A DNA stretch of 64,000 nt, taken from assembly GCA_013397695.1 (NCBI GenBank), contig VYZI01000147.1, positions 1,823,312 to 1,887,311 on the forward strand, given 5' to 3'. The stretch is from Centropus unirufus (taxonomy: Eukaryota > Chordata > Aves > Cuculiformes > Centropidae). A model generated the notes under the pieces. It searched no databases. It worked only from the letters and a program-made list of their open reading frames with translations, and was not told the DNA's origin. Shown piece after piece: positions 24,516 to 38,800 of the stretch; the stretch's first letter is position 1, and each line of letters starts with the position of its first letter. Position numbers and translations under genes: made by a program.

Positions 24516-27500
24516 AATTACCTATAACAAGATGAGTTGGTAGACTGCATACTTTGTTCAATTGTGGAAGAAAATGGCAAAGCCCTTTTCCTCCAGAAGG
24601 TAAAATGAGCTTCAGACCAAGATGTTTTCCTGCCAGTAAAGAGTCACCCCTACGTACACTAGGCTTATTTGGGGAAATATTAATGAACAAGTGAAAAAAG
24701 GTCTTTTTGTATCATGTCAGTGGCACTGCCCACCAGTGTGCTTTCCCTGATCACAGGAAGATACTGGGCTTCTACCATTTGTGACAGGAAGAGGAGTCTG
24801 GTGTGGACTTGCCATATTTAAACACCAAAATGCAGTCGCACAAGACGGAGTTCAATCAAACTCACAGCAATGTCTTGTTGATCCTGTAGACCTGGCGGCA
24901 ATCAAGTCCTCTTAACAAAAATGTCTGCATCCAAAGAGACAATGCAAACCAGTCTCTGCAGACCATGCAAACACAATGCTTCCCAAAGCACCTTTGGGGT
25001 TAACCCAGCTCCTCAGCAGGAATGGCAGAGAAAGATATCATGTGTTTCAAAATATTGTTTTCTGGGCATTGGCAGGTTTAAACCAACCCACTGCTTTATT
25101 GCAGTTGTCCAAGATTTCTTCTTTCCCTGCACCACTCAGGTTTGTGTGGCTGAAAATTGTTCCACCAAAGCCCTGCTAGATCAGGGAAGCAGATGAGCAC
25201 CGTTTCTCCGGCTACGGGATAGTTATGCTGCCCAGCATCCTATCAGCACTTGATGGAAGAAGTGGTTAAGTATTTAAGCAATGTTTGTGACAACATCTGC
25301 CAGACACGATTCAACTCAACCCCTCTTAATGATTCATTTTCATGAATGGTACATCTATTTTAAGTGCATTGCTCTTACTTCAGAGGCAGTGGTAATAAAA
25401 ACTTAACGTTTTGGATTTCTTGTACTGACATGGTATGCATGCAATGTGGACCATCGCAAGAACCCAGGGTAAGTGCCTTACTAGAGCTCTAATATGCTTT
25501 CTTGGGAAATTATCCAGATTATTTATGGTATAATTAATTGTATGGTATAATTATTTTCTAATTCCTCACTTGCAGTAAGAATCTCTTTTTGATTAGTAAA
25601 TATGTAATGCTGAAGTGCTATTATGTAAAAATATATTTATGATCAGACAGAGTGGGTGTTATCATTAAGTACATAATTACAAATCTGTAATTACAGGAAA
25701 AGCTATATAGGCAATGTCTAGAGTCACAAACATCTTCAAAAACATCATTATAATTTGCACTCTCGGGGGCACAAACTGAAATGTGTACCTTTGAGTGCTG
25801 GGCAAAGCACCATGTGTCCATCAGGGGCTGGGGACAGCCTGGGGCGTAAGAATGGGGTTCAGTTCCCTGTAATACCCTTCTTCTCCACTGGCCCTGCCCT
25901 TGATTTAACTTGGAACTACTTCCTCCCCAAACCAGAAGAGCACAGAGAAGTCCCAACAAGGCAGCTCCCCTTCTGCTCTTTTCAATGGCCCTGGCTGGAA
26001 ATTGAACTGTGAAATGGGTCTAAAATGGAACAGCAGAAAGTGAGGACATGTCTTCTAGAAAGCTTAGCTTGCAAATTGGGTGTTGATTTACGTTTTACCG
26101 CAGGGAAAGAAAACTGGTGAAAACTGTTTCTTCTTGAAGAAGGTCACATTTCATAGAAACCTTGCTCTCCTTCTGGAGAGCCATAAATTGTTGCAAGACA
26201 TACAAAACAGCAGAAAATCAAGCTCTGGCTGTTTTGTTTATGTTCTTAGGGTCACTTTTTTTCCTCTATAAGGTGGATGTTGAAGGTGAGCGTGGGACAG
26301 ATAGTTGAGGTAAAAACATCAGGTCCCAGACATCATTCACTAAATGACACTGAAATGCTTCACTACTTTTTCTTCTCTGCTCTTTGCAGGGCATAGTATA
26401 TATCGATACCTTAGTGCATGCTATACCTATATAGTAATCTCCTTCAGTCTTTTAGACCTGAAAACTGTGCTTTAGAGACTTTCTGAAAAAAAACATTCAA
26501 ATGCTGAAACATAAGCATGAGAGGATTTCCAGAAAAAAGACACTAGCTGCTCTCCTAAGTCTTCCTTAGTTTTCTAATGCTTCTTTCTAACATTTTGGCC
26601 ATCCAGCTCTGCTGTTTGTGAGAATGCAGGAATAAAGGCCATAAATGAAGTCTGTGGCGCATGATCTGCATTTTGAGCTGGAAGCTATTGCTCCAGCAAA
26701 AGAAATCTTTCCTAGCTTCTCTAGGTAATATTGTGGAACACCATGTGTGTGACTAATGGTAACAACTATGCTCACTCCCCAGGTTTTGTAGAGCACAGAA
26801 TTTACATGAGCATTTATGTAGTATTGGAATTGATTAATTTCTATGCAAACCTTCTAACTGGGCTGCTCCAATTAGTCCTGAAGGAGGTATTGGATATTTG
26901 TTCTGTTGTCACAAGCATTCAGTCCAGGTATAAAATTTTCAAATGTTTATCAAGCATAAATTCTCATCTACTGACTACTTTTCAAAGGTAAGCTAGCAGA
27001 GCTGCTCTGCAGGTTCTGAAAAGGAAAACTCACTTGAAATAAAGCATAGCCCTGCAGAAATGCCACTCTGAAGGGAATGCCTGAATTTCAGTTGGAGATA
27101 TGTGTGTTCCCATCAATGAACAATTAAAGATTGTTTTTAGTAGGCCAGCCTCTTGCAAAAAACTTGGTCTTTGGTTTTATACACATCATATAAGACACTT
27201 CCCACATAATGGGCATTAGACCAAATGTCCAATAAATACTTAAAATGAAGCCAAGCAGCCAGCACAAAGCACAGGCAGGAGAAGCAACTGCTGCAGGGGC
27301 CAAAGCAACATTTCTACCCCAGTGGAGCCACAAGAACAAAGGACAACCAGGGGAGCCAAGGGCCTGATCTGTGTCAGTCTTTTCCCAGCGAAGGCTGCAA
27401 ATAAATTTCTATCACCTGTGTCTCTCCCCGAGGAGAAATACATAACACTGCGGCTCTCCACCTGATGGAGCCAGGAAGACTTTCACCCACACCACTTGGT

Positions 27501-28339
27501 CCTCTGCCAGCCAAAATGGGCATCTTCCATTGATGAAGTGACCCCAACAGTCCCAGGGGGAGGCTACACAGAATGATCTTCCCACCTACCTACTGCAACC
27601 CCTTGGTGGCTCACTGGAGTTGGGGAAGAACATTACTTCATCTCCTGAAATGCCGACCAAATATGCTTTAATTTGATTCAGTGTTGATTGTAATATTGAT
27701 TAAAGTTGGAAGACAGAGAGCTCACGCTTCTCTGTGCATACAGGCAAGACATGTTTGGATGGAGAGGAGCCATTTGCAGCTACCCAGGGGAGAATAATTC
27801 TAGCTATAAGTGATGCTTGCCAAAATACATTACCTGGCATTATAGACAAAAGGGATAAATTAATATCATTATTACCTTTTTTTTAAACTAATAAATTATC
27901 CAAGGCTTGCAATGTGGCTTCCTTTATGCATAGTCAGTGCAAATGAGCTCAGAGATATACAGTCCTTGGCCAAGTCCTTATAGCCTTAACGTTTTGGGGG
28001 TGTTTAATGTTTTTTTTTCCAGTGATATATTTAGGAGTATGTAAGAAGTAGAACTGAATTCTCTTACTCTCATTTTAAGCGAGAAAAACTTTGGTGCAGT
28101 TACCACTGATATGTATTAACATAAGGCTCTGGAAATCATGGGTGGATGAGAAACTGGTCTCTCCCACATAACATTAACAAGTATATTCTCAGAACTGATC
28201 TTATGGAAATAAAAATTAACTGCAGCTATAGATTCACGGGGAGAAGAATGAGGAGTTGATAGGATTTTGGAAACTCAACTGCATGGGTTTTGGTTTTTTT
28301 TTGTTTTAGCAACCAAAATTTGACTAATCTTTGACACAC
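24516..28339. other. Intergenic, no gene recognised
   Basis: AT-rich non-coding sequence with small overlapping open frames (up to 112 codons at 25621-25959 on the minus strand) lacking recognisable domains. No RNA gene or mobile element seen. Confidence 0.55.
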
Positions 28340-29142
28340 TGAAAGGCTGTGCTGCCATTCAGTGAGACCTGGAGAAGCGAGAAAGCTGGGCAGAAGGGAA
28401 CCTATTGGAACTCAACAAAGGAAAGAGTAGAGCCCTGCACCCTGTGCTCCAGTACAGGTTAGAGGTTGACCGGTTGGAAAGCAGCCCTGAGAAGGACCTG
28501 GGAGTCCTGGTGGACAACAAGGTGATGATGAATCAGCAACGTGTCCTTGTGGTCAAGGTGGCCAATGGTATCCTGGGATGCATTAAGAAGAGTGCAGCAA
28601 GCAGGTTCAGGCAGGTTATCCTCCCCCCCACTCTGCCCTAGTGAGGTTGCACCTGGAGTATTGTGTCTGGGTCTGTGCTACACAGTTCAGAAAAGTCAAG
28701 GAACAACTGGAGAGGGTCCAGTGGAGGACTACAGAGATGATCAGGACTGGATCATCTCTCTTAACAAGGAGAGTTTGGAAGACCTGGATCTGTTTATCTG
28801 ACAGAAGACAGAGGGGATCTTATCAATGCTTATAAAGAGTGGGTACCAAGAAGATGGGCTCACATTCTTCTCAGTGGTGCCCAGTGACAGGACAATGGGT
28901 AACAGGCACAAACCAGAACACAGGAAGTTCCACGTCAACATGAGGAAAACTTCTTTGAGGGGGACAGAGCACTGGAACAGGCTGCCCAGGGATGTTGTGG
29001 AATCTCCTCTGGAGATATTCCAAACCTGCCTGGATGTATTCATGTGCAACCTGCTGCAGGTGAACCTGCTTTAGCAGTGGATTGGACTGGATGATCTCCA
29101 GAGATCCCTTCCAACCCCTACCATTCTGGGATTCTGTGATCC
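28340..29142 (+). mobile_element. CR1 LINE fragment, 3' part of ORF2 and 3' end
   Basis: A 5'-truncated CR1 copy of about 800 bases. It begins in the region encoding the end of the reverse transcriptase ('ctgccattcagtgagacctgg' and 'caaaggaaagagtagagccct', the KGKxxxL region). It continues through the 'gacctgggagtcctggtgga' (DLGVLVD) and 'gagtattgtgtctgggtc' (LEYCVWV) blocks. It ends with 'gatcccttccaacccctacc' and ATTCTGTG-type octamers at about 29130-29142. Several frameshifts break the frame, so it cannot encode protein. Its 3' end belongs to the 'CCAACCC...ATTCTRTG' class seen also at 5354 and 63100. Confidence 0.92.
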
Positions 29143-32100
29143 TTTCTTCCAAGGGAGGATTAAGGTGAAAGTTAAAATTATGAGTCATTGCCTACCTGTT
29201 TTACCAACTAGCAGCCACACTTGGACCTCACCAGTACTAAGGCCAATCCTGACGAATTTAACTTCATTCTAGGTAAGTTAATATGATGTGAGTGCCAAGT
29301 TAGTCTCAACATGCAGATTCTTCTGGGTGGGGTCAGCCTGGCAAGGGTTTGGGGCTGAGAAGAGAGAGGGCTGTCAATAACATTTAGAGACACGAGGTGG
29401 GATTCTTCCCAACCAATTCAAGCTTCATAAGCTGCGAGGGCATTTCTGAATTGTTAAGGTTCTGTTGTCTGAAATGAGGTGATGCAAATTACCTTAATTT
29501 ATTTGCTTGCAGCCAAGATCTTCTGAGGCGACGTATGCTCCGTGTCATCCCAAGTCCAGAATCTCTGCTGGGCCCGGTGTGATATATCTGGGGACCTAAA
29601 AATGTCTTTATTCTTCAGTGTTTGTGGTTTTTTCAGTTCAAAGGCTCTGAAATGACATGTGGGCTGTGCTGCTGCCTGCCATGTCTGCATTGCTATAACC
29701 TAGCACCGTCAATACATTTTACATGCGATGGGGTGCCATGAGACATGCAAGGCATTTGAGACCGCAAATTCCACTCCTATGGCACTGGAGAAGAGAGGAA
29801 GGTAGCAGGAATTAGACCTGCTGCGGTCTGGCTCCCTCTGCCACCAGGAAGTTGTACCTGCAGGGAATTATCCAGCACCCATGTCCAAGTTGTCCAGGAA
29901 AGATCTGTAATCAGACCCAATACCTCATAAAGAAAAATCAGTCAAGGGACTAATTAATATCAAGACACCAACCTGAGTGTGACTTTTTTTTTTAGTATGA
30001 GGAGTGCTAGGCATCGTTTTTTCTTGTTTTCTGTATTTCTTGGTTAGTATTCACCTGTTCTTCACAGCTTGTTGTTTCTCTGATGCAATTTTTTTAACAG
30101 TAACAAAGACTTCAAAACAAGTACACAGCTTAGAAAAAAACAGTAAGAAAATGGTGTTTTCATACAGATTTCACTTGCCTTTATATAAGCAGAACTGTTC
30201 AATGGTCTTTTCCATGGTCTTTTCACAGGTCAGGATGTGGTATGTCTCCTCTTCATTTTGGTTTATGGATTAGTCTCATATATTCTTCTGGAAATCAAGA
30301 TATAAAGTCATCTGATTTTTTATGTCACACGAAGCCTGAAAAAAAAAACCAAATATCTCTTCATTTAAATGAAAAGTAATTTAAATAGCATCTGAAAGAA
30401 AGGTGTGCAGTCAGCTGGGTGTAGGTCATGATTCATAAGCCTTTCATAAAGAGCAAGGAAATAATAGCTATTCTGACTGCTATTGCATACATTTTTGCCT
30501 TTAAAAAACATCTACCATGTTAGTTAATAGTAACTGAGCCAAAAATAACTGTCACTTTTTCATTTTTAATTACTGCATCTGTTATTCCATTTAATCCTGG
30601 CATTATAAGACAATGGGATAATACCAAAAATAAACTCACGAATTATTTCCAAGCTCATGAAGGAGCTGCCAGTGCATAGCAAGAATGCGGACCCATAGAA
30701 GGGTTTGCAGCAGTGTTAATGTTTCCAGTGAATTGCCAGGTGCTTCTCTTCTTCATTCTTACTTAACATCCCTTTCTGGCATGCTTGACTCCGGGAAGTC
30801 ACCAGTGCTGCTGGCAATGTGTTATGGTGGCAGGTTATGGGCTGACCCATGGTGCTCGCACTCTCTGCTCACCAGAGGCACTAATGGCATTGACAGCATC
30901 GCCCAGCCCTTGTCCAGCTCCCCAGAAGACAGCGGTTACATTTTTTGAAGGGGATGTATCTTGAGATGTAGAAGGCCCTTTCAGATGATGCTTTGTTGCC
31001 CGTTCATGGAAACGGGCTGGAAAGACTATTGGGAAGGAAGACATCACCATGAGTCCAGCCTACCCTGATGTCCAACCACAAAGCAGGGCAGGCAAAAGCC
31101 TCCTTTTTCCACTCTGCTGCAGCAGAGCCCCAGGAGAACTGGAAGAGACAGGGAGACAAATGCCAACCTTTGAGTTGGCATCACAGTCACATCTAGAAGC
31201 GTGTGATGAGGTCAGCCTTGAAATGCTGTAAGTGAAAGCACAGTACAAACACGCCTCACCACAGGCACAGGGACTGCGGATATGGTGTCCTCTTCATGGT
31301 CGAATTGGTGATGAAAACAAATGGCATCATTTTAGCATGGGGCTAGGCTGGAGAGACAAGAATCATCAGTTCAGTGGGCTCCTCTGATTCATCTACATTG
31401 TTTCTATTGAAGCTCTTCTTATCCAAGGAAAGTTTAGAAAGCCTTTTCCTTTTGTTTTCAAGCACATCAAGATGCAGTAGAGTATGTGGGAAGGGAAATG
31501 GCTGTCTTGCCTGACAATTTTAAATATTTTTGACAGAGCAACTGGCAAGAGTACTGTAAAATTTTCTAAGTACAGTTTAGTTTATCAGTAGTTGGTGGGA
31601 CCTCCTTGGGGTTTTATGTCATTTAAAATGAAAAAAATCCGAGAATAATTTATGGCACTTTCTAGTTTTGTCTGCCTTGGGGTTTTTGGAAGTTAATAAA
31701 ATCAACCTGCATATCTCAGTAATTGCATTTACAGAAAGCTAGGCTGTAAATTCAGATTTCTAGCCTAATATTGTAAGATTACTGTCCTCAATTGCTCATT
31801 ATCCATCCTAAGCATTTTCTTTTTTTTTGCTGGAAACTTCAAACAAATTCACAGCTTCATCTCCACATACCAAATATGTAAGATAAAATGTTTATTTTCC
31901 CTCATTTTAGGATAATAAAGTCTGTAGGGAATGCTGGAAGCTGGTTTATATATGTGGCACAGAAGAAGCAATGGTGGAGGGAGAAAGCAAAGTATTGAGA
32001 GCACTGGGAGGGAGACTGAGCTTTGTCCAAATAATTGGTTCCCAGTGGCAAAAAATAAAAAAAATAAACCCCCAGAATTCTCTTGCTGACAGTTTAGTGG

Positions 32101-34311
32101 TAAAAGCTTTGAGAGTGTTGCACCTTCATGTAATCTTGATGTAGGTCCCTGTGTGCTGAAGGCAGCTGAATTACATGGCCATTTTCTTCACACGAGCAAC
32201 GCAGCTGCATCTTTTGCTGAGCAGCGAATCGTAATAAGTTCATGTTGGATTTGAATGGGCTGCTGTAAGGTGGAAAAATAAAACATCCCAGGGTAATATG
32301 TCTGAACCAATCTTGCCTTTATAAACATTCTCCAAAAATTCCTATCTTGCTCAACAGCGATTTGAAAGCTGCATTTTCTATTCATCAAATGAAATTATCA
32401 GAAGGAAACTACTTCAGATAAATACTTCACTTGAAATGCTGATGAGTGCCTTTCTGGCATTCAGGGGGCATTTCAATCAGCAGAGGAAAACATGGCCCCT
32501 TTGGGTATTACCCGAGAGATTACAAAACTCCTCTACCATGTCATACCAAGAAGACAACTAATATATATTGGATCATCTTTGAGAGCATTGGCAATGTTAT
32601 GGACTGGAGATTAACTGGAAAGACATATTTCATAAATGTTAGTGGCTGTTTCAAGAGAACATCTTTAAAAAAAATGAGGACGCATTGTAGAAATGAGATG
32701 CTCAAAAATCTCATCAGTTTTGAGCTAAATGGTTCACCTGCTACACCATAGAGGAGATGACTGGAACTATGCCATGGACCACATCCTGGCCCCCTTGATG
32801 CCTATGGGAGTCGTGCAATTCATTCAGTGTAGCAGAAAAAGCTCTCATTTTCTTTTTCAGGCAGGGCTGCGACAGGGCTGCAGACCAGCACCCTGCAGCT
32901 GTGCTGGGGCAGGGGTTGGCAGCCCCAGGCTGAGCTGGAATGAGTCCTGGGCCATGGGCAGGGTTTGGGGAGGTCCCGGCAAGGCAAGCAGGGACATGAG
33001 TGCCCTTGGGACTGTGATGCATACAAAATCCCTGCCCATCGGCACAAGATTATAAAAACATGATAATAAACAAGATCTGCCTTCACCAGATATCCAGCAG
33101 TGCCTGCCCTTACTTACAGGACATGAGGAAGCACAGAGAATTATGGAGGATTTTGCAGCGATGCTGCCTCTCTGCCTCTATTTTCCTTCACCAGGTGATC
33201 CCTCTTTGAGTCGCTACATTTCACTGATCCATCTTCACAATTCTGTTCCCGCCTAAACCTACACTTCCGTGTGTCCTGCTGTTCCCTTGCATCCATCTGG
33301 CTGGGCTGTTTGATCCATTACTCTGACAGCTCAAACTAGAGGATCCCTTGTAGCACCCGAGTTGAAAGCATGGCTGCTCCCAAAAGTCTTTGTCAGGATT
33401 TATCCATCCCTGTAAGCTGTTGGTTTGGTGGTTTGGGGTTTTATTTTTCCTTTGCTTGCTAGTCTATTTAAGAAGGGTTTTTCATCTGCTGCCTCTTGGT
33501 TACTAATCCTAACACATTTCCTACCTGGAATAAGACTTGAAAGCCACAAGTTGCTTCTGTAGCCTCTGGGGGAGACCAGGAAGGCCAGGCAGATGGGTTC
33601 TTCCGCTATAAAACAGTTGCTCAACACATTGACAATGACCTTAGGAGAAGCCAAAGGTTAGGAAAGAAAAATATTAATAAACAGTAGAGGAAGCAAGGGA
33701 TTTTTCACATAATGAAATAGCTGATTTCATTAACAGATATTTTTCTTGGTGACATTTCCCACATTTTTTCCAATGTGAAATAAATTAATCTAGCAAAGAT
33801 GATTGTCTTTTTTAAAAAAAATAAATAATGGTCTGAGGCAGAAGAAAATAATTATTTTTACCTTAAAATGTTCAAGTAAATTCTGCACCCAAAGGCTCAA
33901 ATGTTCATTAAAGCTCTAAACTCTTGTTGTATCCTTACCAAGGACTGACAGTGTAAATACTCCATTAACTTAAAGGATGGTATTCATTTTGCTGGGAACA
34001 CGGCTATGGAGGACATAAATACATAAGCCATTACCATGTCTGTTGTAGTGGAACAACACTGAATGGTGCAAACACAGACACATACAGTATATATTTTTTC
34101 TCTTTTCACCTCCTCAGCTTCCACATGGATTCTGTCATAAATTCATTATATGTGCTAGACTGGGTGAGCCCAGAAATACAAGCATTTTACTTTTGGCAAT
34201 ATTCTTCATTCCGCCTGAAATTTTTCTTTGCTTCCCTTTTTTTTTGTGGTTTGACTGAGTGCCATTTTGGTTTGTGGCAGTGAAGGCACAAGTGTGCTTT
34301 CCCTCCAAAGT
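29143..34311. other. Intergenic, no gene recognised
   Basis: Unique-looking non-coding sequence. A GC-richer patch at about 32860-33000 gives overlapping open frames on both strands, which is a composition effect. No RNA gene or recognised repeat. Confidence 0.55.
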
Positions 34312-35870
34312 AATCATAGAAGCGTAGGATCACTAGGTTGGAAAACACCTTAAAGATCAAGTCCAACCGTACCTTTCCACTACTAAACCAGATCCCTGAG
34401 TACTTCATCGACCAATCTTTTAGACACCTCCAGGGATGGTGACTCAATCATCCCCCTGGGCAACCTCTACCAGGGCCTGTTGACCTTTTTAGTGAAGAAG
34501 TTTTTCCTAATGTCCAATCTGAATCTCCCTTGGCACAGCTTGAGGCCATTCCCCCTCATCCTATCTCCTGTCACTTGGGAGAAGAGACAACCCCCACCTC
34601 TCTACAGACTCCTTTCATGCAGTTGTGGACAGTGATAAGGTCTCCCCTCAGCCTCCTGTTCTCTAGGCTGAACAACCCCAGCTCCCTCAGCCACTCCTCA
34701 GAAGATGCATTCTCCAGCCCCTTCACCAGCTTCATTGCTCTTCTCTGGATATGCTCCAGGAATTCAATGTCTTTCCAATGAGGGGTCCAAAACCAAATGA
34801 GTATTCAAGATGTGACCTCACCAGTGCTGAGGACAGGAGCAGAATCACCTTCGTGGTCCTGCTGGCCTCACTATTTGTAATACTGGCCAAGATGCCATTG
34901 GCCTTCATGGCCCCCTGGGCACACTGATGACTCACATTCAGTCGACTGTCAACCAGCACCCCCAGGTCCTCCAGACAGCTTTCCAGCCACTCTTCTCCAA
35001 GCCTGTAGTGCTTCCTGAGGTTGTTGAGTCCCAAGTGCAGGACTCTACACCTGGCCATTTTAAACCTCATCCCGTTGGCCTCAGCCCATCGATTCATCCC
35101 ATTCACATCCCTTTGAAGAGCCTCCCTATCCTCAAGAAGATCAACACTTCTTCCCAGCTTAGTGTCACCCAAAAATTTACTAAGGGTACATTCAACCCCT
35201 TCATCCAGGTCATTGATAAAGAGATTGAACAGGACTGGACCCAGAACTGAGCCTTGGGGAACACCAATCGTGACTGGCCTCCAGCTGGGTTTAGCTTCAT
35301 TTACCTCCACTCATCCAGCCATTTCTCACCCAGCAGAGGGTGTGCCTGTCCAGGCCAGTGGTAGCCAATTTCTCAACCAGAATACTGTGAGAAGCAGTGT
35401 CAAAGGCTGCACTGAAGTCCAAGTACACTATATCCACAGCCTTTCCCCAACCCATTAAGCAGGTCACCTTGTCACAGAGGGAGGTAGTTTGGCAGGTTAG
35501 TTTGTCAAAACTTGGCTTTCATAAACCCACAATGACCGGGCCTGATCACCTGGTTCTCTTGCGCGTGCTGTATTGGCCAACCTCCAGTCACGTGGTACTT
35601 CCCCAGTCAGCCAGAACTGCTGGTAAATGATGGAAAGGGGTTTGGCAAGCACCTCCACCAACTGTAACACTCTTGCATGGATCTTATCCAGCCCCTTAGA
35701 CTTATGAATGTCTAATAGGTCGAGCAGGTCTTTAACCATTTCCTCTTGCTTTCCCTCCCTGTCTTCTGGCTCAGGAGGCTGAGTACCCAGAGAACACCTT
35801 ACCTTGCTATTAAAGACTGAGGCAAAGAAAGCATTAAGTATATGTATAATGCCACTGCACATCCAACCAG
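34312..35870 (-). mobile_element. CR1 LINE, longest copy in the window (about 1.56 kb), inactive
   Basis: Minus-strand CR1 carrying the middle and C-terminal part of the reverse transcriptase ORF plus the 3' end. Recognisable blocks in order are 'NAFFASVFNSK' and 'PLSIIYQQFWLTGEVPRDWR' (35862 downwards), then 'GVPQGSVLGPVLFNLFINDL', 'DLGVLVDSRLNVSHQCA' and 'SHLEYSFGFGPLI' (35310-34732). It ends near 34312 with the 'CCTAGTGATCC' class of 3' end. The frame is broken between the two pieces. The catalytic box, normally F/Y-A-D-D, reads FLGD, so the first catalytic aspartate is lost. The element is dead, and the 192-codon open frame inside it is a fossil, not a host gene. Confidence 0.95.
34732..35310 (-). 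pseudogene. CR1 reverse transcriptase fragment (192 codons)
   Basis: This open frame covers the RT palm region of the CR1 element described above: the PQGSVLGPVLFNLFINDL motif near its start, a decayed catalytic box (FLGDTKLG instead of FADDTKLG), the RT thumb-region blocks and the conserved LEYSFGF-type segment near its end. Intact CR1 ORF2 proteins also have an N-terminal endonuclease domain, which is absent here. It is a retrotransposon relic with no upstream promoter or start context of its own. Confidence 0.9.
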
Positions 35871-38800
35871 CCAGATTGCCTGTGGTGAATTAATGCCATC
35901 ACACCACAAGTGCTTGCACAAATCAAACTCTTCCAACCAGCAGCTAACATCAGGAGAAACACGAAAGGGAGTTTTGAAGTGTCTTATGACTGGGCTGATC
36001 TCATGGACAAAGTTTTTGACAAAATACTTGATTTTCTCAGAAAATTACCATTGTTAAAACTTCAAACTTGTTTTTCATTAAATTGCAGAAGTTCCACGCA
36101 TTACAAGGTGTGATAACGTCAGTGAAAAAGTTGTATAACACTACCATTAACGTAAAACAAATTAAATGGTTGTGTTACAAGACATGGGTGTGACAAAGCT
36201 CTAGTACTTCTAATACCAAGAGATTTAAATCAGGTTTTAGCAGCAACCAGACTACAATGCCCATGGCCTAGATGACTACATCTGAGTGCTAAGGCACATC
36301 TTCCCAGTCATCTGGTCATTAACTATTTTAATGAAAGATTGCTTTCAGAGTTTAAGTAGAGGAGAAGAAAATTAAATGCAGTAAAAGTAGAGGAGGAAAG
36401 GCAAGAGCAGGAGAGAACCGACTATTGATATACTAATTGTCACTCCATGTAAGTTTATCAATGTAAGTCCCATTGATTTTTCAGGCCAGTGAGTCAAATC
36501 AAGTTAAATTATTCCCCTTTGTTGCATGTCCCAGAACTAAATCCAAAGGTAATTTTAAGATTTTAAGATCTCACAGACATTTTTTAATTTATTTTAACAC
36601 ATGGTGCTTACCATAAGGTCTATGAAATCTTTGGATTCTGTACAAAAATGCTTCAAGGAACCCTTTTCATCTGCAGAAACATGCTTGTACCATTTCATGC
36701 CCACTGGCTTGTTGTAAAAGTATTTGTAAAAATAAAATCCATAAAATCTTGGAACTAGTTCAGTGTGAAATGTAAAAACTTTGGAACCCAGTGGTTACTC
36801 AAGTTGTCACTGACATTCCAAGGCGGCCCGAACACCTGTGGCTTTTTGGGAGAAAATTCACTGTAGGGACCCTCTTCTTTTGTACACCCAGAGGCAGACA
36901 AATATTTTTATGAATATGCACCATGTGCAGCAATGCCAGGAAACTGTGCAAAAGGTAGCACACCCAGGTTTTGAAAGTATTAAGAGAGTAGGGTGAAACA
37001 TGTACAGCGTGTGAAAGGGGAGGAGGTGGCATCATAGTTTATCTGCAAAAGCTGCAATGCCAGAATACTGGAGTCAGCTCAGAAACTGATTTTTAGAAGG
37101 ATGGGGTCAACCTGAGAGCTGCCAGTAACAAATGACATTATTTTAGGAACAAATTCCTAGCTCCAAGTCACCAAGTCAAACACTAAGTGATCTACTTTAA
37201 AGTTTTAGGAATAGAACTGGTTCTTAGGAGGAGATGCTGAGCAAATAGGCAGGGAAGATAAGGGAATGAAAGCAGCCCACATTTCTGTCAAACACAAAGG
37301 CATAAATAGTTTGTCTCTATTATGGCAGTCTTGAATGATTAAGCTAACATTAAAAATTGTGATTTGTAAATGGGTGGCTCTACAATCCTTCTGCTACTGT
37401 GTGCACATATATAACACCAGGTACCAACATCAGCAGGAATACATTAGTTTCTCTGGTCATATTAATGGAATATCTTCACTGGAACAATAATAAGTGGCCT
37501 GCTGTATATTCAGCCTTCTTTCTCCCATATTACTTAGAAATCTGATGCCACTCTTCAATTTGTTTATGTTTTACAAAATGACATGCAGTCTTTGACTCTA
37601 ACTGGAAGAGATGCATGTCACTACTGATTGAAGAAAAGCTGGTTTCACAGTGCTTATTTTAGGTGTGCAGCCACAAGCTCAACGAGAGCAAAGCAAGAGC
37701 AGAAGTGGCTTTTAGCCAGTCTTGTAGTAGGTATCTTGATCAGAGCATTCAGCTGAGCATCAAAATCAGGCAATGTGTACCACCACTACCAGGCATTTAC
37801 AGTGACACAGACAGACAGGCTTAGAAATAATTTATGTATAATTGAACACACTTTCAAAAATCCAGAATTTGCCGTGGTTCACTTAGCCGAGAGTAACTAG
37901 GTCCCTGGCCAAGACTTACCTGATTTCTTAGGTTTGCAGGAGAGAGACTGTGATTCCCTAATGTGGGTTGCCCTTTGGAATATCTTTCTCCTCTTCTCCA
38001 TCCAACTCTTACAGTAAAATGCTACTTTCAAACTTCATAATATTCCAGAAACACCTTTAGTGACCTGAGTGTCCTGAATGCCCCCATGAAAGGATCATCC
38101 TGTTCCTGGTCACCATATCAGAGCCCACCAAGACCTGCTTTCCATCTCCTTCCCTGGCTCGGGATCCTAAAGGCAGAGAGATGAACCCCCTCCTAACTGA
38201 ACTGTAGCAACACAAGGTATTGACCCATGTTCCCAAACTGAAGGATATCTATGTAAGTAGATGTTCTTCCTGACCTATTCCTCCTGCCAGCTTACTGTCT
38301 GTTATCATATTTTCAAGCCAGTGCCTGGGGTCATAGCTGTGTTATTCCCATCTCAGCCAGAGGAGAATATGAGGCAGCCTTTAGAAATTAAGAAGCTCAA
38401 GTGCCAACATCAACAAATACTTATTTCATTAGTCTGTATAAGCTGTCTGATGCTATTTATAGGCCACTTTGGCAAGACCTACATACAACGGGCATGCTGG
38501 CAAGAGGAGGCAATTTAAAAACATGCCTTCTCTGCTCTCCCTCTTTCACCCAGCAATCCTGCTCCAGGAAAGACCCCTCTCCCAACCCAGTCAGGCACTC
38601 ACAGGAGATGCCCCTGGGCAGGAGACCCAGTGCTGGGGCCAGGGGTTGCAACTCCTGCACCTCGAGGGGGAACCAGGATGCTCAGCAGGTAAACATTTAT
38701 TAGCAAGAATACTACAATGAAAAGCAAACTCCTCTCTCCATCCTTATTGCAAACATTAAGAAATGGAAACACAAACTCAGGTTTCTCTGACGCAGCTCCC

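Noticed and set aside
32741..33086. Overlapping open frames on both strands in a GC-rich patch
   Set aside because: Stops are rare there because of composition. The frames lie on both strands over the same bases and show no domain.
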